Source of the DNA: Paraburkholderia lacunae
GTDB taxonomy: Bacteria > Pseudomonadota > Gammaproteobacteria > Burkholderiales > Burkholderiaceae
Reading direction: 5' to 3'
DNA length: 64,000 bases
NCBI RefSeq assembly: GCF_003353175.1
Contig: NZ_QHKS01000013.1
Coordinates: 1-64,000, forward strand
Position numbers and translations under genes: made by a program. This document shows, piece after piece, positions 17,215 to 26,396 of this stretch. Under the pieces are notes generated by a model. The model saw only the letters and a list, made by a program, of their open reading frames with translations. It was not told where the DNA came from and ran no database searches. Every line of letters starts with the position of its first letter. Positions within the stretch are counted from its first letter, which is position 1.

Positions 17215-18272
17215 GACGTGAACCCCAAGGCTATCGCCAGCAACCCGCTCACAATCCCGCAAGCCACCACCGCCAAAGCCACCACCGTCAACACGCGCTT
17301 GGGAAACGAACGCCCGAGCATGGCTATGGACGGCACGCTGATCAAAGGCAGCGTCATGAGCAACGCGCCAGCCGGACCGGCCGCCATGCCGAAGGCAAAC
17401 ATCGCCTGAATGATCGGCACTTCACCCGCGGTCGGAATCACAAACAATGTCCCGGCGATGGCGAGCCCGACGATCCAGATCAGGCTGTTGTCGATGTTGG
17501 GTCCGACGTGCGGAAACAGCCACGTGCGCGCGGCGCCCAGAATCAGCACCAGTACGATGTATTCGGGAATCAGCCGGATCGTCATCCTTCCGAGGATTTT
17601 TACCCAGCGCGTGAAAGCGGTGCCCGGATCGTCGGCGGCGACGAGTTGCGCCATGGCTTCGCGCGATGCTTCGGCTTCCTTCGGCGTGACCATCCTGTTC
17701 ACGAGGTAGCCGAGGCCGAACACCATCACGAGGCCCAGCGCCAGCCGCAAGCCCATCCATTGCCAGCCGAGCACGAAGCCCATGAAGATCAGCGTGGCCG
17801 GATTGAGCGCCGTATTGCCCAGCCAGAACGCGATCGCCGCGCCCGGCGCGGCCTGACGGGCGCGCAAGCCCGCTACGACCGGCGCCGCGCAACAGGTGCA
17901 CATCATGCCGGGTAAGGACATCAGCCCGCCGTTGACCACGCTGCTGAAATCGGTCCGACCGAGCGCGCGCGCAACCCACTGCGGCGGAATCAGCGCCTGC
18001 ACGGCGGAGCCGAGCAGAAGCCCCAGCACCATCGCTTGCCAGATCGCCTTGCCGTAGGCCAGCGCGTAGTCGATGGCGGCCTGCCACGACGCCGCCGGCG
18101 CGCTCGACGACGTTCCCATCAGAATCGACTTGCCGATCGAGTGCTGGCTCGCGGCGACGAAAGCGCGGTTGTAGTAAGGGAACCACTTCACATAAAAGAG
18201 GCCGAGCACGGCGATCAGGAGGAACACGATCCAGCCGAGCGCGACACGGGGTTGCCGAAGCGTTGTTTGCAT
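17211..18272 (-). CDS. Permease of the ArsP/DUF318 (YraQ-like) family with a CTCC motif
   Basis: A 353-residue inner-membrane protein with about nine hydrophobic segments in two halves joined by a cytoplasmic loop (about 195-235). The first half ends in GLMSLPGMMCTCCAAP, with four-residue motif CTCC at 125-128, and the second half holds the related IPTAGEVPII turn, an arrangement typical of the DUF318/ArsP superfamily. Related ArsP proteins export methylated arsenicals; substrate here is unknown. It is 24 bases downstream of mnmH and in the same orientation as selD-mnmH, so movement of selenite, a selenium metabolite or a sulfur analogue is a reasonable but unproven role. Confidence 0.85.
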   Translation of the reverse strand: MQTTLRQPRVALGWIVFLLIAVLGLFYVKWFPYYNRAFVAASQHSIGKSILMGTSSSAPAASWQAAIDYALAYGKAIWQAMVLGLLLGSAVQALIPPQWVARALGRTDFSSVVNGGLMSLPGMMCTCCAAPVVAGLRARQAAPGAAIAFWLGNTALNPATLIFMGFVLGWQWMGLRLALGLVMVFGLGYLVNRMVTPKEAEASREAMAQLVAADDPGTAFTRWVKILGRMTIRLIPEYIVLVLILGAARTWLFPHVGPNIDNSLIWIVGLAIAGTLFVIPTAGEVPIIQAMFAFGMAAGPAGALLMTLPLISVPSIAMLGRSFPKRVLTVVALAVVACGIVSGLLAIALGFTS

Positions 18273-18296
18273 AGTGGTCTTCGCTATAGATTCGTA

Positions 18297-19364
18297 TCAG
18301 GTTGAGGCGAGCGCGTTGCTGTCCAGCCGCGCAAGAAGTGCCTTCGCCTGTTCGACGGCGTCGGCGTCATTGGGCCGGAAATGCATCCGCGTTGCGTGTG
18401 GCAGCTGCACGAAATGTTGATGGCTGCTGCGCGCATACGCCGGATCGTAGTGCCGTTCGATCAGCTCGCGAGCGAGTTCGGCGCGCCTGTTTTCGTCGAC
18501 GAGCTGTTGCCAGCTGGTCACTCGCTCACGGCTGTGCAGACCGACCAGTTTTTGCAGCTGCGCTTTCAGCGCTTCGGGATTGTCGAACAGGTGCGCATAG
18601 TCGTGCAGCAGAAACGCCGCGCGATCTTCGCTGTTCGACAACACCTCGACGCATGCGCCCCGATGAAACGTTTCGAGGAGCGCGACCGGCAACGTAATCG
18701 AACCAATCCGCCGGCTCTCCGCTTCGACGAACACCGGCCGCGCGGGATCGAAGGCGCGCAGCGCAGTCACAAGGAGCGTGTCGAAACGTTTTTGCGAAGG
18801 CTGCGCGACGCCAGCCCAGGCGCCGAGTAACGAGCCGCGATGCGACGCCAGCGCTTCGAGGTCCAGGGTCTGCGCGCCGGCCTGGCGCAATGCGTCGAGC
18901 AGGCGTGTCTTGCCGCTGCCGGTCGGTCCCACCAGCGCGATATAGCGGAAGGTTTTCGGCAGTGAAGCGAGCGTCTCGAGCGTCGCCTGCCGGTAAGCTT
19001 TATAACCGCCGTCCAGCTGCCGCGCCTGCCAGCCGATCATATTGAAGACTGTCGTGACCGAACCGGAACGTTTGCCGCCGCGCCAGCAATAGATCAGCGG
19101 CCGCCAGTGACGCGGCCGGTCCGCGAAGGTCGTCTCCAGATGCTGCGCGATGTTGCGCGCCACCAGCGCCGCGCCCACCCGCGAGGCTTCGAAAGGCGAC
19201 ACCTGCTTGTACATGGTGCCGACCAGCACGCGCTCTTCGTTGCTCAGAACGGGGGCGTTGAGCGCGCCCGGAATGTGGTCTTCCGCAAATTCGAGCGGCG
19301 TGCGTACATCGATGATTTCATCGAAATCATCTGATTTATCGAGGCTGACGAGAAGGTTTTTCAA
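18297..19364 (-). CDS. mnmH: tRNA 2-selenouridine synthase
   Basis: Converts 2-thiouridine at the tRNA wobble position to 2-selenouridine via a geranylated intermediate, using selenophosphate made by SelD. 355 residues: N-terminal rhodanese domain with the catalytic C93 in YCWRGGKRS, then a P-loop domain with GPTGSGKT at 146-153. It lies 127 bases downstream of selD in the same direction. Also known as selU or ybbB. No selenocysteine genes (selA, selB, selC) are visible in the window, so here selenophosphate appears to serve tRNA modification at least. Confidence 0.93.
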   Translation of the reverse strand: MKNLLVSLDKSDDFDEIIDVRTPLEFAEDHIPGALNAPVLSNEERVLVGTMYKQVSPFEASRVGAALVARNIAQHLETTFADRPRHWRPLIYCWRGGKRSGSVTTVFNMIGWQARQLDGGYKAYRQATLETLASLPKTFRYIALVGPTGSGKTRLLDALRQAGAQTLDLEALASHRGSLLGAWAGVAQPSQKRFDTLLVTALRAFDPARPVFVEAESRRIGSITLPVALLETFHRGACVEVLSNSEDRAAFLLHDYAHLFDNPEALKAQLQKLVGLHSRERVTSWQQLVDENRRAELARELIERHYDPAYARSSHQHFVQLPHATRMHFRPNDADAVEQAKALLARLDSNALAST

Positions 19365-19491
19365 GGGAAATGCGCTCGAAACTAACTGGCTGGCGGTCTG
19401 AAATTATCGCATGGGGTGTCATTGCCGGCCGGCGAGCCGCGAAGCAGCGTCGCCGGACCGGCATCGCGCAGCACCCATGACGGGCGCCCGC

Positions 19492-20556
19492 TCAGATCAC
19501 TTCGACGCGGCCTGCTCCGTCGACCATCTCGCCGATGACACACGCCTCGTCGAATCCATCGGCGCGGAAAATGGCGAGAACGTCGCCGACCGCTTCCGGC
19601 GCGCACGAGACCAGCAGGCCGCCGGAGGTTTGCGGGTCGGTGAGCAGGGTGCGGGCCGTGGGCGGCAAGGAGGAGCTCAAGGCGATGTCCTTGCCGTACG
19701 CATCCCAGTTGCGTCCTGAAGCGCCGGTGAAAATACCGGCCTCCGCAAACCCGGCCACGTCAGGCAGCCAGGGCAAATCGGCGTAGCGCACCCGCGCGGT
19801 CAGATTCGAGCCGCGGGCCAGCTCCAGCGTATGGCCCAGCAGGCCGAAACCGGTGATATCGGTCAGCGCATGGACGCCGTCCAGCGTTGCCAGTTCGGCG
19901 CCCGGCCGGTTGAGTTTGGTCGTGGCCGCGATCATGGCGGCGTAGCCGCTCGAATCGAGCCGGTTTTTCTTCAATGCCGCCGATAGAACGCCCACGCCCA
20001 GCGGCTTGCCGAGAATCAGCACGTCGCCGGCCCGAGCCGCCGCGTTGCGCTTGACGCGCTCGGGATGAACTACGCCAAGCGCGACCAGGCCATAGATCGG
20101 TTCCACAGAGTCGATCGAATGGCCGCCCGCGAGCGGAATGCCGGCTTCGGCGCACACGGATTCGCCGCCTTTCAGCACGGCCGCGATCACGTCATGCGGC
20201 AGGACGTTGATCGGCATGCCTACGATCGCCAGCGCCATGATCGGTTTGCCGCCCATGGCGTAAACGTCCGAGAGGGCGTTGGTGGCGGCGATACGGCCGA
20301 AGTCGAAGGGATCGTCGACGATCGGCATGAAAAAATCGGTCGTTGCGACGATCGCCTGCTCGCCGTTGAGCTTGTAGACGGCGGCGTCGTCGGCGGTATC
20401 GTTGCCGACCAGCAGGTCTGGAAAGAAAGGCAGCGGTGCGCTGCGCTTGAGCAGATCGGCGAGCAGGCCGGGGGCGATCTTGCAGCCGCAGCCACCGCCA
20501 TGGGAGAGGCTGGTCAGGCGTGGCGAGTCGATCCTGTTTGCGGTGGTGTCGGGCAT
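19492..20556 (-). CDS. selD: Selenide, water dikinase
   Basis: Makes selenophosphate from selenide and ATP. I chose ATG 20556 (354 residues, normal for SelD); a longer reading to 20652 lacks support. The catalytic pair C23 and K26 is in the glycine-rich loop SHGGGCGCK, with cysteine rather than selenocysteine at the active position. DDAAVY and TDFFMPIVDDPFDFGRIAA are the metal- and ATP-binding segments of the AIR-synthase fold. First gene of the minus-strand selD-mnmH-permease-small protein set. Confidence 0.93.
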   Translation of the reverse strand: MPDTTANRIDSPRLTSLSHGGGCGCKIAPGLLADLLKRSAPLPFFPDLLVGNDTADDAAVYKLNGEQAIVATTDFFMPIVDDPFDFGRIAATNALSDVYAMGGKPIMALAIVGMPINVLPHDVIAAVLKGGESVCAEAGIPLAGGHSIDSVEPIYGLVALGVVHPERVKRNAAARAGDVLILGKPLGVGVLSAALKKNRLDSSGYAAMIAATTKLNRPGAELATLDGVHALTDITGFGLLGHTLELARGSNLTARVRYADLPWLPDVAGFAEAGIFTGASGRNWDAYGKDIALSSSLPPTARTLLTDPQTSGGLLVSCAPEAVGDVLAIFRADGFDEACVIGEMVDGAGRVEVI

Positions 20557-20835
20557 AGGTGCGGATTTCGGGCGTGGTATGACTGCATTATGACCGTAAC
20601 GGTGGGCGACGCCATCCGATCGGGCTCGAGTATCTGCCGGCGAAGTTGTCACCCCGTATCCACGAAGGGCGTTGTCGACTTGGCCTATTCAGACGAACTT
20701 CCGGATAACTGGCAATCGCTCAGAAGCCAGTCGACGGATTGGCTCCATTACATGCCTTGATGACCTTGCTGGCAATGAAACGGTCCCAGTTCGCCGGTTC
20801 CGACTTCAACCGACCACCATTCCAAGAGTGCCGAC
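20557..20835. other. Intergenic stretch without a recognisable gene
   Basis: I see no credible coding sequence, RNA gene or repeat between the selD start and the short reading frame at 20836. Confidence 0.5.
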
Positions 20836-21063
20836 GTGAGTGCGCTCGAGCTGTCGGTCGAAGCCGTGAACGTCGCGATGCCCAGCGTCGCGGTGGAGTT
20901 TCTGATTGCTTACATGGATGCGTTGCGGCACCTCGGGCGGCATGCTGATGCGCTGGGTGTGTTCGACCGAACGATTTCGGTCGCGCGCCGATATCGCAAT
21001 CGGGCTGACAACCCGGTTTGCTTACGTCACGTGCGCACCGCGTTCCAGCGGAAGCCGGAGTGA
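20836..21063 (+). CDS. Short TPR-like reading frame, possible gene remnant
   Basis: 75 codons from a GTG, containing a helix-turn-helix pattern DALRHLGRHADALGVFD that looks like one tetratricopeptide repeat. The 3' end overlaps the convergent histidine kinase gene by about 40 bases and I see no ribosome binding site. It may be the remnant of a longer TPR protein or may be spurious. Confidence 0.25.
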   Translation: MSALELSVEAVNVAMPSVAVEFLIAYMDALRHLGRHADALGVFDRTISVARRYRNRADNPVCLRHVRTAFQRKPE

Positions 21064-23007
21064 AAAAAGCGTACCCGCCGGCCCGGAGTGCCAGGCAACG
21101 GTGCCGTCGAGCATACGGGCTCGGCGCTGCTGGTTATGCAGCCCTCGTCCTGCCGCTGTGGCGAGGACTGTTTCAACGTCGAAGCCCTGACCATTGTCCT
21201 CGATCGTCACGACTACGCCCGCTGGCTCCACGGCGGTACCCACCCGGATCTCGCTCGCCTGGGTGTGGTGCAGGATGTTGGCAATGCTTTCCTGAACGAT
21301 GCGCAGAATGTGCAGTGCGCTGCTGGGATCGAGCCAGGCGAGGTTGGGCAGCTCAGCCACCTCCCAAAGCAGCCTGATTCCCGTTCCTTCCAGTCGCGGT
21401 TCCAGACGGAAGCGCAGTGTGGCCAGCAAGAGCAGCAGATCGGCTTCGACCGGTTCCATCGAGTCGATCGTCAGCTTCAGGTCGTCGAGGCAGGCCTTGA
21501 GGATCTGAGACACGTTGACGTCGCCCATGTCGCCGCGCTCCACAGATCGGATTGCACTGATCAGCGACGAACCGAGCCCGTCGTGCATGTCCTGCATCAG
21601 TCGCTGGCGCTCGTCGCTGATCGTTTGCCGAAGCTCGGCCTCGCGCAGGCGCTGATGACTCAGCTCGAGTTCAGCTTCGCGCTCGCTTAGGCGCCGCGCA
21701 AGGTTCACGTTGATCTGTTCGAACTCGCTGATGGCACTGACGTAGCGCCGGTACATCAGGATACCGAACGCGCCGAACGTCACGGCATTCGTATAGGCGC
21801 CCAGAAACCAGCCCTCGATATTGACGACGTTGTTGTACAGCATCCAGTCGGGTACGCCCAGCAGCACGCAGATGCTGACGCCGGCGGCCACCAGTCTCGC
21901 TTCGCGGGACCGGCGCCACGCGCTGAGCACGCCAACGAGGCCGACCGTTGCCGCCAGCACCAGGGCAACCGCATAGATGAGTGGAATGATGATGGGCGTG
22001 CTCGGCAGTACCGGCACTACCGCGACGACGGGCAGCGTCAGCACAGTGAGCAGCAGGATGACGCCGGAGATGAACCACGTGAGCACTTTCAGCGGTCGGC
22101 CATGCATCTGGCAAAGGTAAAAATGTACGACCAGGATCAGCCAGAAGAGCGCGTTGAGCGTGAGCCACGCAAACCAGTCGCTGGTGATCGGCAGGCTGAG
22201 GTAATAGTGCAGGTGCCCGACAAAGGATGTAGCGGCGAGATTGAAAAAGAGCAGATAGCCGGTTTCGTGGCGACGGTTGAACCACACGAAGAGGGCAAAT
22301 ATGCCTACCACCAGGAACGACGCGCTCACCGTCGCTGGGAGTTCACGCTGCAGCCATTGACGCATGTAGTAACGGCCCCGCAACGCGTCGGCAGGTCCGA
22401 CCCACAGCGAAGACGACGCCACCGGGTTCTGCGCGGGATGCTCGATACGGATAAGAATCTCGTTCAACGGTGCGTCGCCGGTGTCGTGATCCAGCGTGAT
22501 CCACTGCGGCGTGAACAGGCTGTTCCATAGCGGGCCCTGCTGTTGCGCACGATGCACGAGCTTGCCGTCGACATACACCGCAATCGTGCCGTCAGTCTTG
22601 ATACGGCTGAGATAGAGCGCCAACGGCCCGGGTGGAACGCGCAATCCGGACGTCGACAGCCTGATCCACGTGGTGCGAACGCCAGAGGCGGCAAGGGCGG
22701 CCGCGCTTGTGCTGGCCGAACCCGATCTGTTCGCGGGCAACTGGGCGGGAAGCGTCACGGGATGCCATGCGCCCGGCAACGTGCTGCTATCAAGCGCCGT
22801 GGGCGGGGGGGTGTAGTCCGGCGCATCGGTACTTTGCCATTGCGCTTGTGTGAGATGGACGGCGGCCTTTGCCGATTGGGACCCGCCCGTGCCCGTGTAC
22901 CAGACACTGACGGCGATCAGCAACGCTATCGAAAACGCGAGTATCGCATTGGCAAGGAAACGCGCAGGAAGATGGATCACGCCATTCCCTTCACGGCTGG
23001 TTTCCAT
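21022..23007 (-). CDS. Membrane sensor histidine kinase (HisKA_3/NarX-like, 7TM sensor)
   Basis: A 661-residue sensor kinase. Residues 20-37 form a membrane anchor, about 50-210 a periplasmic beta-rich domain of the 7TMR-DISM extracellular kind, and 225-420 seven transmembrane helices. A coiled coil (about 428-465) leads to the phosphoacceptor H475 in MQDMHDGLGSSL. The C-terminal HATPase has the N-box around IVQESIANILHH and the G-box DNGQGFD. It is 38 bases downstream of the response regulator gene and surely pairs with it. Its position directly upstream of the T6SS genes, divergent from them, suggests it controls them, but this is inference. Confidence 0.9.
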   Translation of the reverse strand: METSREGNGVIHLPARFLANAILAFSIALLIAVSVWYTGTGGSQSAKAAVHLTQAQWQSTDAPDYTPPPTALDSSTLPGAWHPVTLPAQLPANRSGSASTSAAALAASGVRTTWIRLSTSGLRVPPGPLALYLSRIKTDGTIAVYVDGKLVHRAQQQGPLWNSLFTPQWITLDHDTGDAPLNEILIRIEHPAQNPVASSSLWVGPADALRGRYYMRQWLQRELPATVSASFLVVGIFALFVWFNRRHETGYLLFFNLAATSFVGHLHYYLSLPITSDWFAWLTLNALFWLILVVHFYLCQMHGRPLKVLTWFISGVILLLTVLTLPVVAVVPVLPSTPIIIPLIYAVALVLAATVGLVGVLSAWRRSREARLVAAGVSICVLLGVPDWMLYNNVVNIEGWFLGAYTNAVTFGAFGILMYRRYVSAISEFEQINVNLARRLSEREAELELSHQRLREAELRQTISDERQRLMQDMHDGLGSSLISAIRSVERGDMGDVNVSQILKACLDDLKLTIDSMEPVEADLLLLLATLRFRLEPRLEGTGIRLLWEVAELPNLAWLDPSSALHILRIVQESIANILHHTQASEIRVGTAVEPAGVVVTIEDNGQGFDVETVLATAAGRGLHNQQRRARMLDGTVAWHSGPAGTLFSLRLPLERGAHVT

Positions 23008-23045
23008 CGTCTTTTGTGAACGGCGCAGGCCATACCCAAAGCTCC

Positions 23046-23744
23046 CTAGTCGGACAGGAGTCCCAGCGTCCTGGCTTCATAGATCGCCTCTGCCTTGGAC
23101 GTGACCTTGAGTTTGCTGTAGATGCGCCGCACGAAGGTCCGCACGGTGAAATGGGACAACTGCATCAGCTTCGCGATCTCCTGTGTCGTGAAGCCTTTGG
23201 TAATCAGATCCAGGACCTCTCTTTCGCGGGCCGACAGCAGCGGTGAAGAAGCCGGGGCAGGCTCCTTGCCTGGGGGGCTGACGGGGCCGCTGCCTTGACG
23301 GAAGCGCGCCAGGATCTGCCGGGCGATGATTGGGCTGATCGGACTGCCGCCGCTTGCGAGGCTGCGGATTTCCTCGATGATCCTGGCGGCTGAACTGTCC
23401 TTCAGGAGATAGCCGGCCGCACCGGCTTCGATCGAACGCATCACGTGCGTTTCGTCGCCGAAATTGGTGCTGACCATGATGCTGGAGGCGGTCCATTGCC
23501 GGGCCGCCGCGTGAATCACGTCGATACCCGAGCCGTCGGGCAACCCCAGGTCGACCAGCAGCACATCCGCCGGGGGACCCTCCAGCATCGCCAGTCCTTC
23601 GGCACGGGAACCCGCGACACCGGTCAGCCGCATGTCCGGCGCGCCCTCCACCGCCTTGCACAACGCTTCGACGAAGCCGGCGTCGTCCTCGACGATGGCG
23701 ACGTGGATCGGGAGCGGTTCCGGGTTGGTAGGGGGCGCGTACAT
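23046..23744 (-). CDS. NarL/LuxR-type response regulator
   Basis: 232 residues: receiver domain (about 13-130) with acidic pair E19/D20, phosphoacceptor D65 in LVDLGLPDG, and switch lysine in GYLLKD; then a LuxR helix-turn-helix (about 165-230) with LSAREREVLDLITKGFTTQEIA. First gene of the regulator-kinase operon. The recognition helix region VRTFVRRIYSKLKVTSKAEAI is shared almost exactly with a second regulator at 51958, on the far side of the T6SS, so both may recognise related DNA sites. Confidence 0.92.
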   Translation of the reverse strand: MYAPPTNPEPLPIHVAIVEDDAGFVEALCKAVEGAPDMRLTGVAGSRAEGLAMLEGPPADVLLVDLGLPDGSGIDVIHAAARQWTASSIMVSTNFGDETHVMRSIEAGAAGYLLKDSSAARIIEEIRSLASGGSPISPIIARQILARFRQGSGPVSPPGKEPAPASSPLLSAREREVLDLITKGFTTQEIAKLMQLSHFTVRTFVRRIYSKLKVTSKAEAIYEARTLGLLSD

Positions 23745-23835
23745 GAGGAGAGGATTCTAGCAGCGGTTGGGAGGGCGATCGATGTAGCGCATTTGTGCGA
23801 CAGATGGGAGCGGCCCCCGTCAATATACTCGGCCC

Positions 23836-23967
23836 AATTCTGAAAAAAACGGTAAACGGGGAAAAGAAATGGACCACACGCGCTGCACAGCGAAACGGCT
23901 GTCAATCTGCCCAGGCATGGCCTCCGACCGACGTTCATAAAAAATTCTGAAAATTTTCGGGTAACGG
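23836..23967 (+). promoter_or_regulatory. Imperfect direct repeats upstream of the T6SS operon
   Basis: Two similar segments begin AATTCTGAAAA at 23836 and 23943 and both continue into a GGTAA-ACGG or GGGTAACGG run about 10 bases later. The second contains the 10-bp palindrome GAAAATTTTC (23949-23958). They are AT-rich islands in GC-rich DNA between the divergent regulator and tssB genes, so likely part of the control region. The whole 23745-24244 gap holds otherwise only the doubtful short frame at 23971. Confidence 0.4.
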
Positions 23968-23970
23968 ACC

Positions 23971-24162
23971 ATGCGCCAATCCAGACAGCAACCGCAGCCG
24001 ACGGCAAAGCGGCTGACGGCGATCAGCCTTGCCGTGACGGCCGCGCTCACCACGACGGCGTTCGCCTCCACGAAAACCCGGACGGCCATGCCGGAAGCGC
24101 AGCGCGCTGCGGACCCGATGCTCGGCTGCGATCCCGCAGTCACCAGCGGGGCTTCGTTCTAA
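23971..24162 (+). CDS. Possible small secreted protein (63 aa)
   Basis: The N-terminus has a basic region, a hydrophobic segment LTAISLAVTAALTTTAFAS (about 15-33) and an AFA-S cleavage site, so it reads like a Sec signal peptide with about 30 mature residues. There is no strong ribosome binding site and the mature part is nondescript. Could be a genuine small exported protein in front of tssB or a chance frame. Confidence 0.35.
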   Translation: MRQSRQQPQPTAKRLTAISLAVTAALTTTAFASTKTRTAMPEAQRAADPMLGCDPAVTSGASF

Positions 24163-24244
24163 TCCCCGTTCTCTTTCGTGGTGCTCGCGGGACTCGACGC
24201 GAGTGAAAGATTGTCCACACATACGAGTTTTCTCGGAGGGGTTC

Positions 24245-24781
24245 ATGTCGAATAGTTTGCAGGGTTGGGTCGGGCGCAATCGGCCGCCGCGTGTCCAGAT
24301 CACCTATGACGTCGAGCTTGGTGACGCCATTGAAAAGCGCGAATTGCCGATGGTGGTGGGCCTGATGGCCGATCTGTCGGGGCAATCGGCCGACCCGTTG
24401 CCCAAGCTCAAGGAGCGCCGTTTCGTCGAAATCGATCGGGACAACTTCGACGAAATCATGGGCAAGATCGCACCACGCCTCGACCTGAGCGTGCCGGACA
24501 CGATGAAGGGCGAAGGCAATCTGAAGGTCGAGCTGAATTTCAGCCAGTTCTCGGACTTCCATCCGGACAACCTCGTGCTCCAGGTACCGCGCCTCGCGAA
24601 ACTCGTGGAAGCACGTCAGCAGTTGAGGGACCTGCTCGCGAAGCTCGACGGCAACGACGAACTCGATTCGATACTCGAGCGCATCGTCCTCGATGCCGAA
24701 GAACTGAAGAAGGTTCATACCCAGGCGAACGCGAGCGACGCGCCGGCTACGCCGGCGGCCGAAGACACGCCGTCGGCCTGA
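24245..24781 (+). CDS. tssB: T6SS contractile sheath small subunit TssB (VipA)
   Basis: 178-residue sheath protein that pairs with TssC to form the contractile tail. The opening NRPPRVQITYDVE and the GDAIEKRELPMVVGLMADLSG segment are diagnostic for TssB, followed by the FVEIDRDNFDEIM and NFSQFSDFHPDNL motifs. The start is fixed by GGAGGGG 3-9 bases before ATG 24245; an upstream frame to 24203 is not supported. The C-terminal 15 residues are Ala/Pro-rich. First structural gene of the plus-strand T6SS cluster. Confidence 0.95.
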   Translation: MSNSLQGWVGRNRPPRVQITYDVELGDAIEKRELPMVVGLMADLSGQSADPLPKLKERRFVEIDRDNFDEIMGKIAPRLDLSVPDTMKGEGNLKVELNFSQFSDFHPDNLVLQVPRLAKLVEARQQLRDLLAKLDGNDELDSILERIVLDAEELKKVHTQANASDAPATPAAEDTPSA

Positions 24782-24832
24782 CGGAAACAATCTCAGCGTC
24801 GCTGACGCAACGAACTCCTAAGGGTGATTTAG

Positions 24833-26329
24833 ATGGAAACGAATTCCGCCGTCGACGGCGCAGCAGCCGGGACGACCACGCAAGTAGGCGAGCTGAGCCT
24901 GCTTGACCGTATCGTTCAGGAAGGCAACATGGCCGTCGAGCCTTCGCAAGGCATCTACGCAAAGAAACTGATTGGTCAGCTCGCGTCGCAGATTCTCGAC
25001 GAAGGCATGCGCACGAGCCCGGACAAGAGCGTCGTGGCGATGATCCACGAGCGTGTCGCCGAAATCGACCGCCTGTTGACCGACCAGATGAATGCGATCA
25101 TGCACGACCCCGCATTCCAGGCGCTCGAAGGGTCGTGGAGCGGTATGCACGACATGGTGTACGGCACCGAAACGGGCACCAATCTCAAGCTGCGTTTGCT
25201 CAACGTCTCGAAGAAGGATCTGCTCAAGGATCTCGAGTCGGCTGTCGACCATGATATGAGCGTGCTGTTCAAGAAGGTCTACGAAGAAGAGTACGGCACG
25301 TTCGGCGGCCATCCCTATTCGCTGCTGATCGGCGACTACTCGTTCGGTCGCCATCCACAGGATGTCGCGCTGCTGGAGCGCATCTCCCGCGTGGCCGCGG
25401 CAGCCCACGCGCCGTTCATTGCGGCAGCCGCGCCAAGCCTCTTCGACATCAAGTCGTATACCGAACTGGGCGTCACGCGAGATCTGTCGAAAATCTTCGA
25501 GAGCGCTGAACTGGCAACCTGGCGCAGCTTCCGGGAGTCCGAAGATTCGCGCTATGTCTCGCTGGTTCTGCCGAGCTACGCCGCGCGTCTGCCGTATGGC
25601 GCCAAAACGAAACCCGTCGAGTCGTTCAATTTCGAGGAGGATGTCGACGGCACCGACCACAGCAAATATCTGTGGGCGAATTCGGCGTACCAGCTCGGTT
25701 TGCGCATCACTGATGCCTTCGCGAAATACAGCTGGGCGACCGCGATCCGCGGCGTGGAAGGCGGCGGCAAGGTAGACGGTATCGCCGCGCACGCCTACAA
25801 GACCAGCGAAGGCGATGTCGCCCTCAAGTGTCCGACGGAGGTGACCATCACGGATCGCCGCGAGAAGGAATTGAGCGATCTGGGCTTTATCTCGCTCGTG
25901 AATTCCAAGGGCTCGAACTACGCCGCGTTCTTCGGCGGCCAGACGGTGAACAAGCCGATGGTCTACAACAAGGATGCCGCCAACGCCAACGCGCAACTGT
26001 CGGCGCGCCTGCCGTTCGTGCTGGCGGCGTCACGCTTCGCCCATTACATCAAGGTCATCATGCGCGACAAGGTGGGGAGTTTTCAGACCCGCACCGATAT
26101 CGAGAACTACCTGAACAACTGGATCGCCGATTACGTGCTGATCAATCCCTCGGCATCGCAGGCGCAAAAGGCCCGCTTTCCGCTGGGCGAAGCCCGGGTG
26201 GACGTCACCGAGGTACCGGGCAAGCCGGGCGCCTATCGTGCGACGTGTTTCCTGAAGCCGCACTTCCAGATGGAAGAGCTGACAGCCTCGATCCGTCTGG
26301 TGGCGGATCTCCCGGAAGCCGCAGCCTGA
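24833..26329 (+). CDS. tssC: T6SS contractile sheath large subunit TssC (VipB)
   Basis: 498 residues, family length. Recognisable TssC segments are AFQALEGSWSGMHDMV, the GGHPYSLLIGDYSFG loop, WRSFRESEDSRYVSLVLPSY, and the C-terminal ARFPLGEARVDV near the sheath-handle domain. AAGGGTG precedes ATG 24833. Follows tssB after 51 bases; the two proteins form the helical sheath recognised and recycled by the ClpV ATPase encoded downstream. Confidence 0.96.
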   Translation: METNSAVDGAAAGTTTQVGELSLLDRIVQEGNMAVEPSQGIYAKKLIGQLASQILDEGMRTSPDKSVVAMIHERVAEIDRLLTDQMNAIMHDPAFQALEGSWSGMHDMVYGTETGTNLKLRLLNVSKKDLLKDLESAVDHDMSVLFKKVYEEEYGTFGGHPYSLLIGDYSFGRHPQDVALLERISRVAAAAHAPFIAAAAPSLFDIKSYTELGVTRDLSKIFESAELATWRSFRESEDSRYVSLVLPSYAARLPYGAKTKPVESFNFEEDVDGTDHSKYLWANSAYQLGLRITDAFAKYSWATAIRGVEGGGKVDGIAAHAYKTSEGDVALKCPTEVTITDRREKELSDLGFISLVNSKGSNYAAFFGGQTVNKPMVYNKDAANANAQLSARLPFVLAASRFAHYIKVIMRDKVGSFQTRTDIENYLNNWIADYVLINPSASQAQKARFPLGEARVDVTEVPGKPGAYRATCFLKPHFQMEELTASIRLVADLPEAAA

Positions 26330-26396
26330 AGCGTGATGTGCGGCCGCGCGCTGCGCATCGTTCCGTACCCTATACATTTTTATCTCAAGATCAGTC

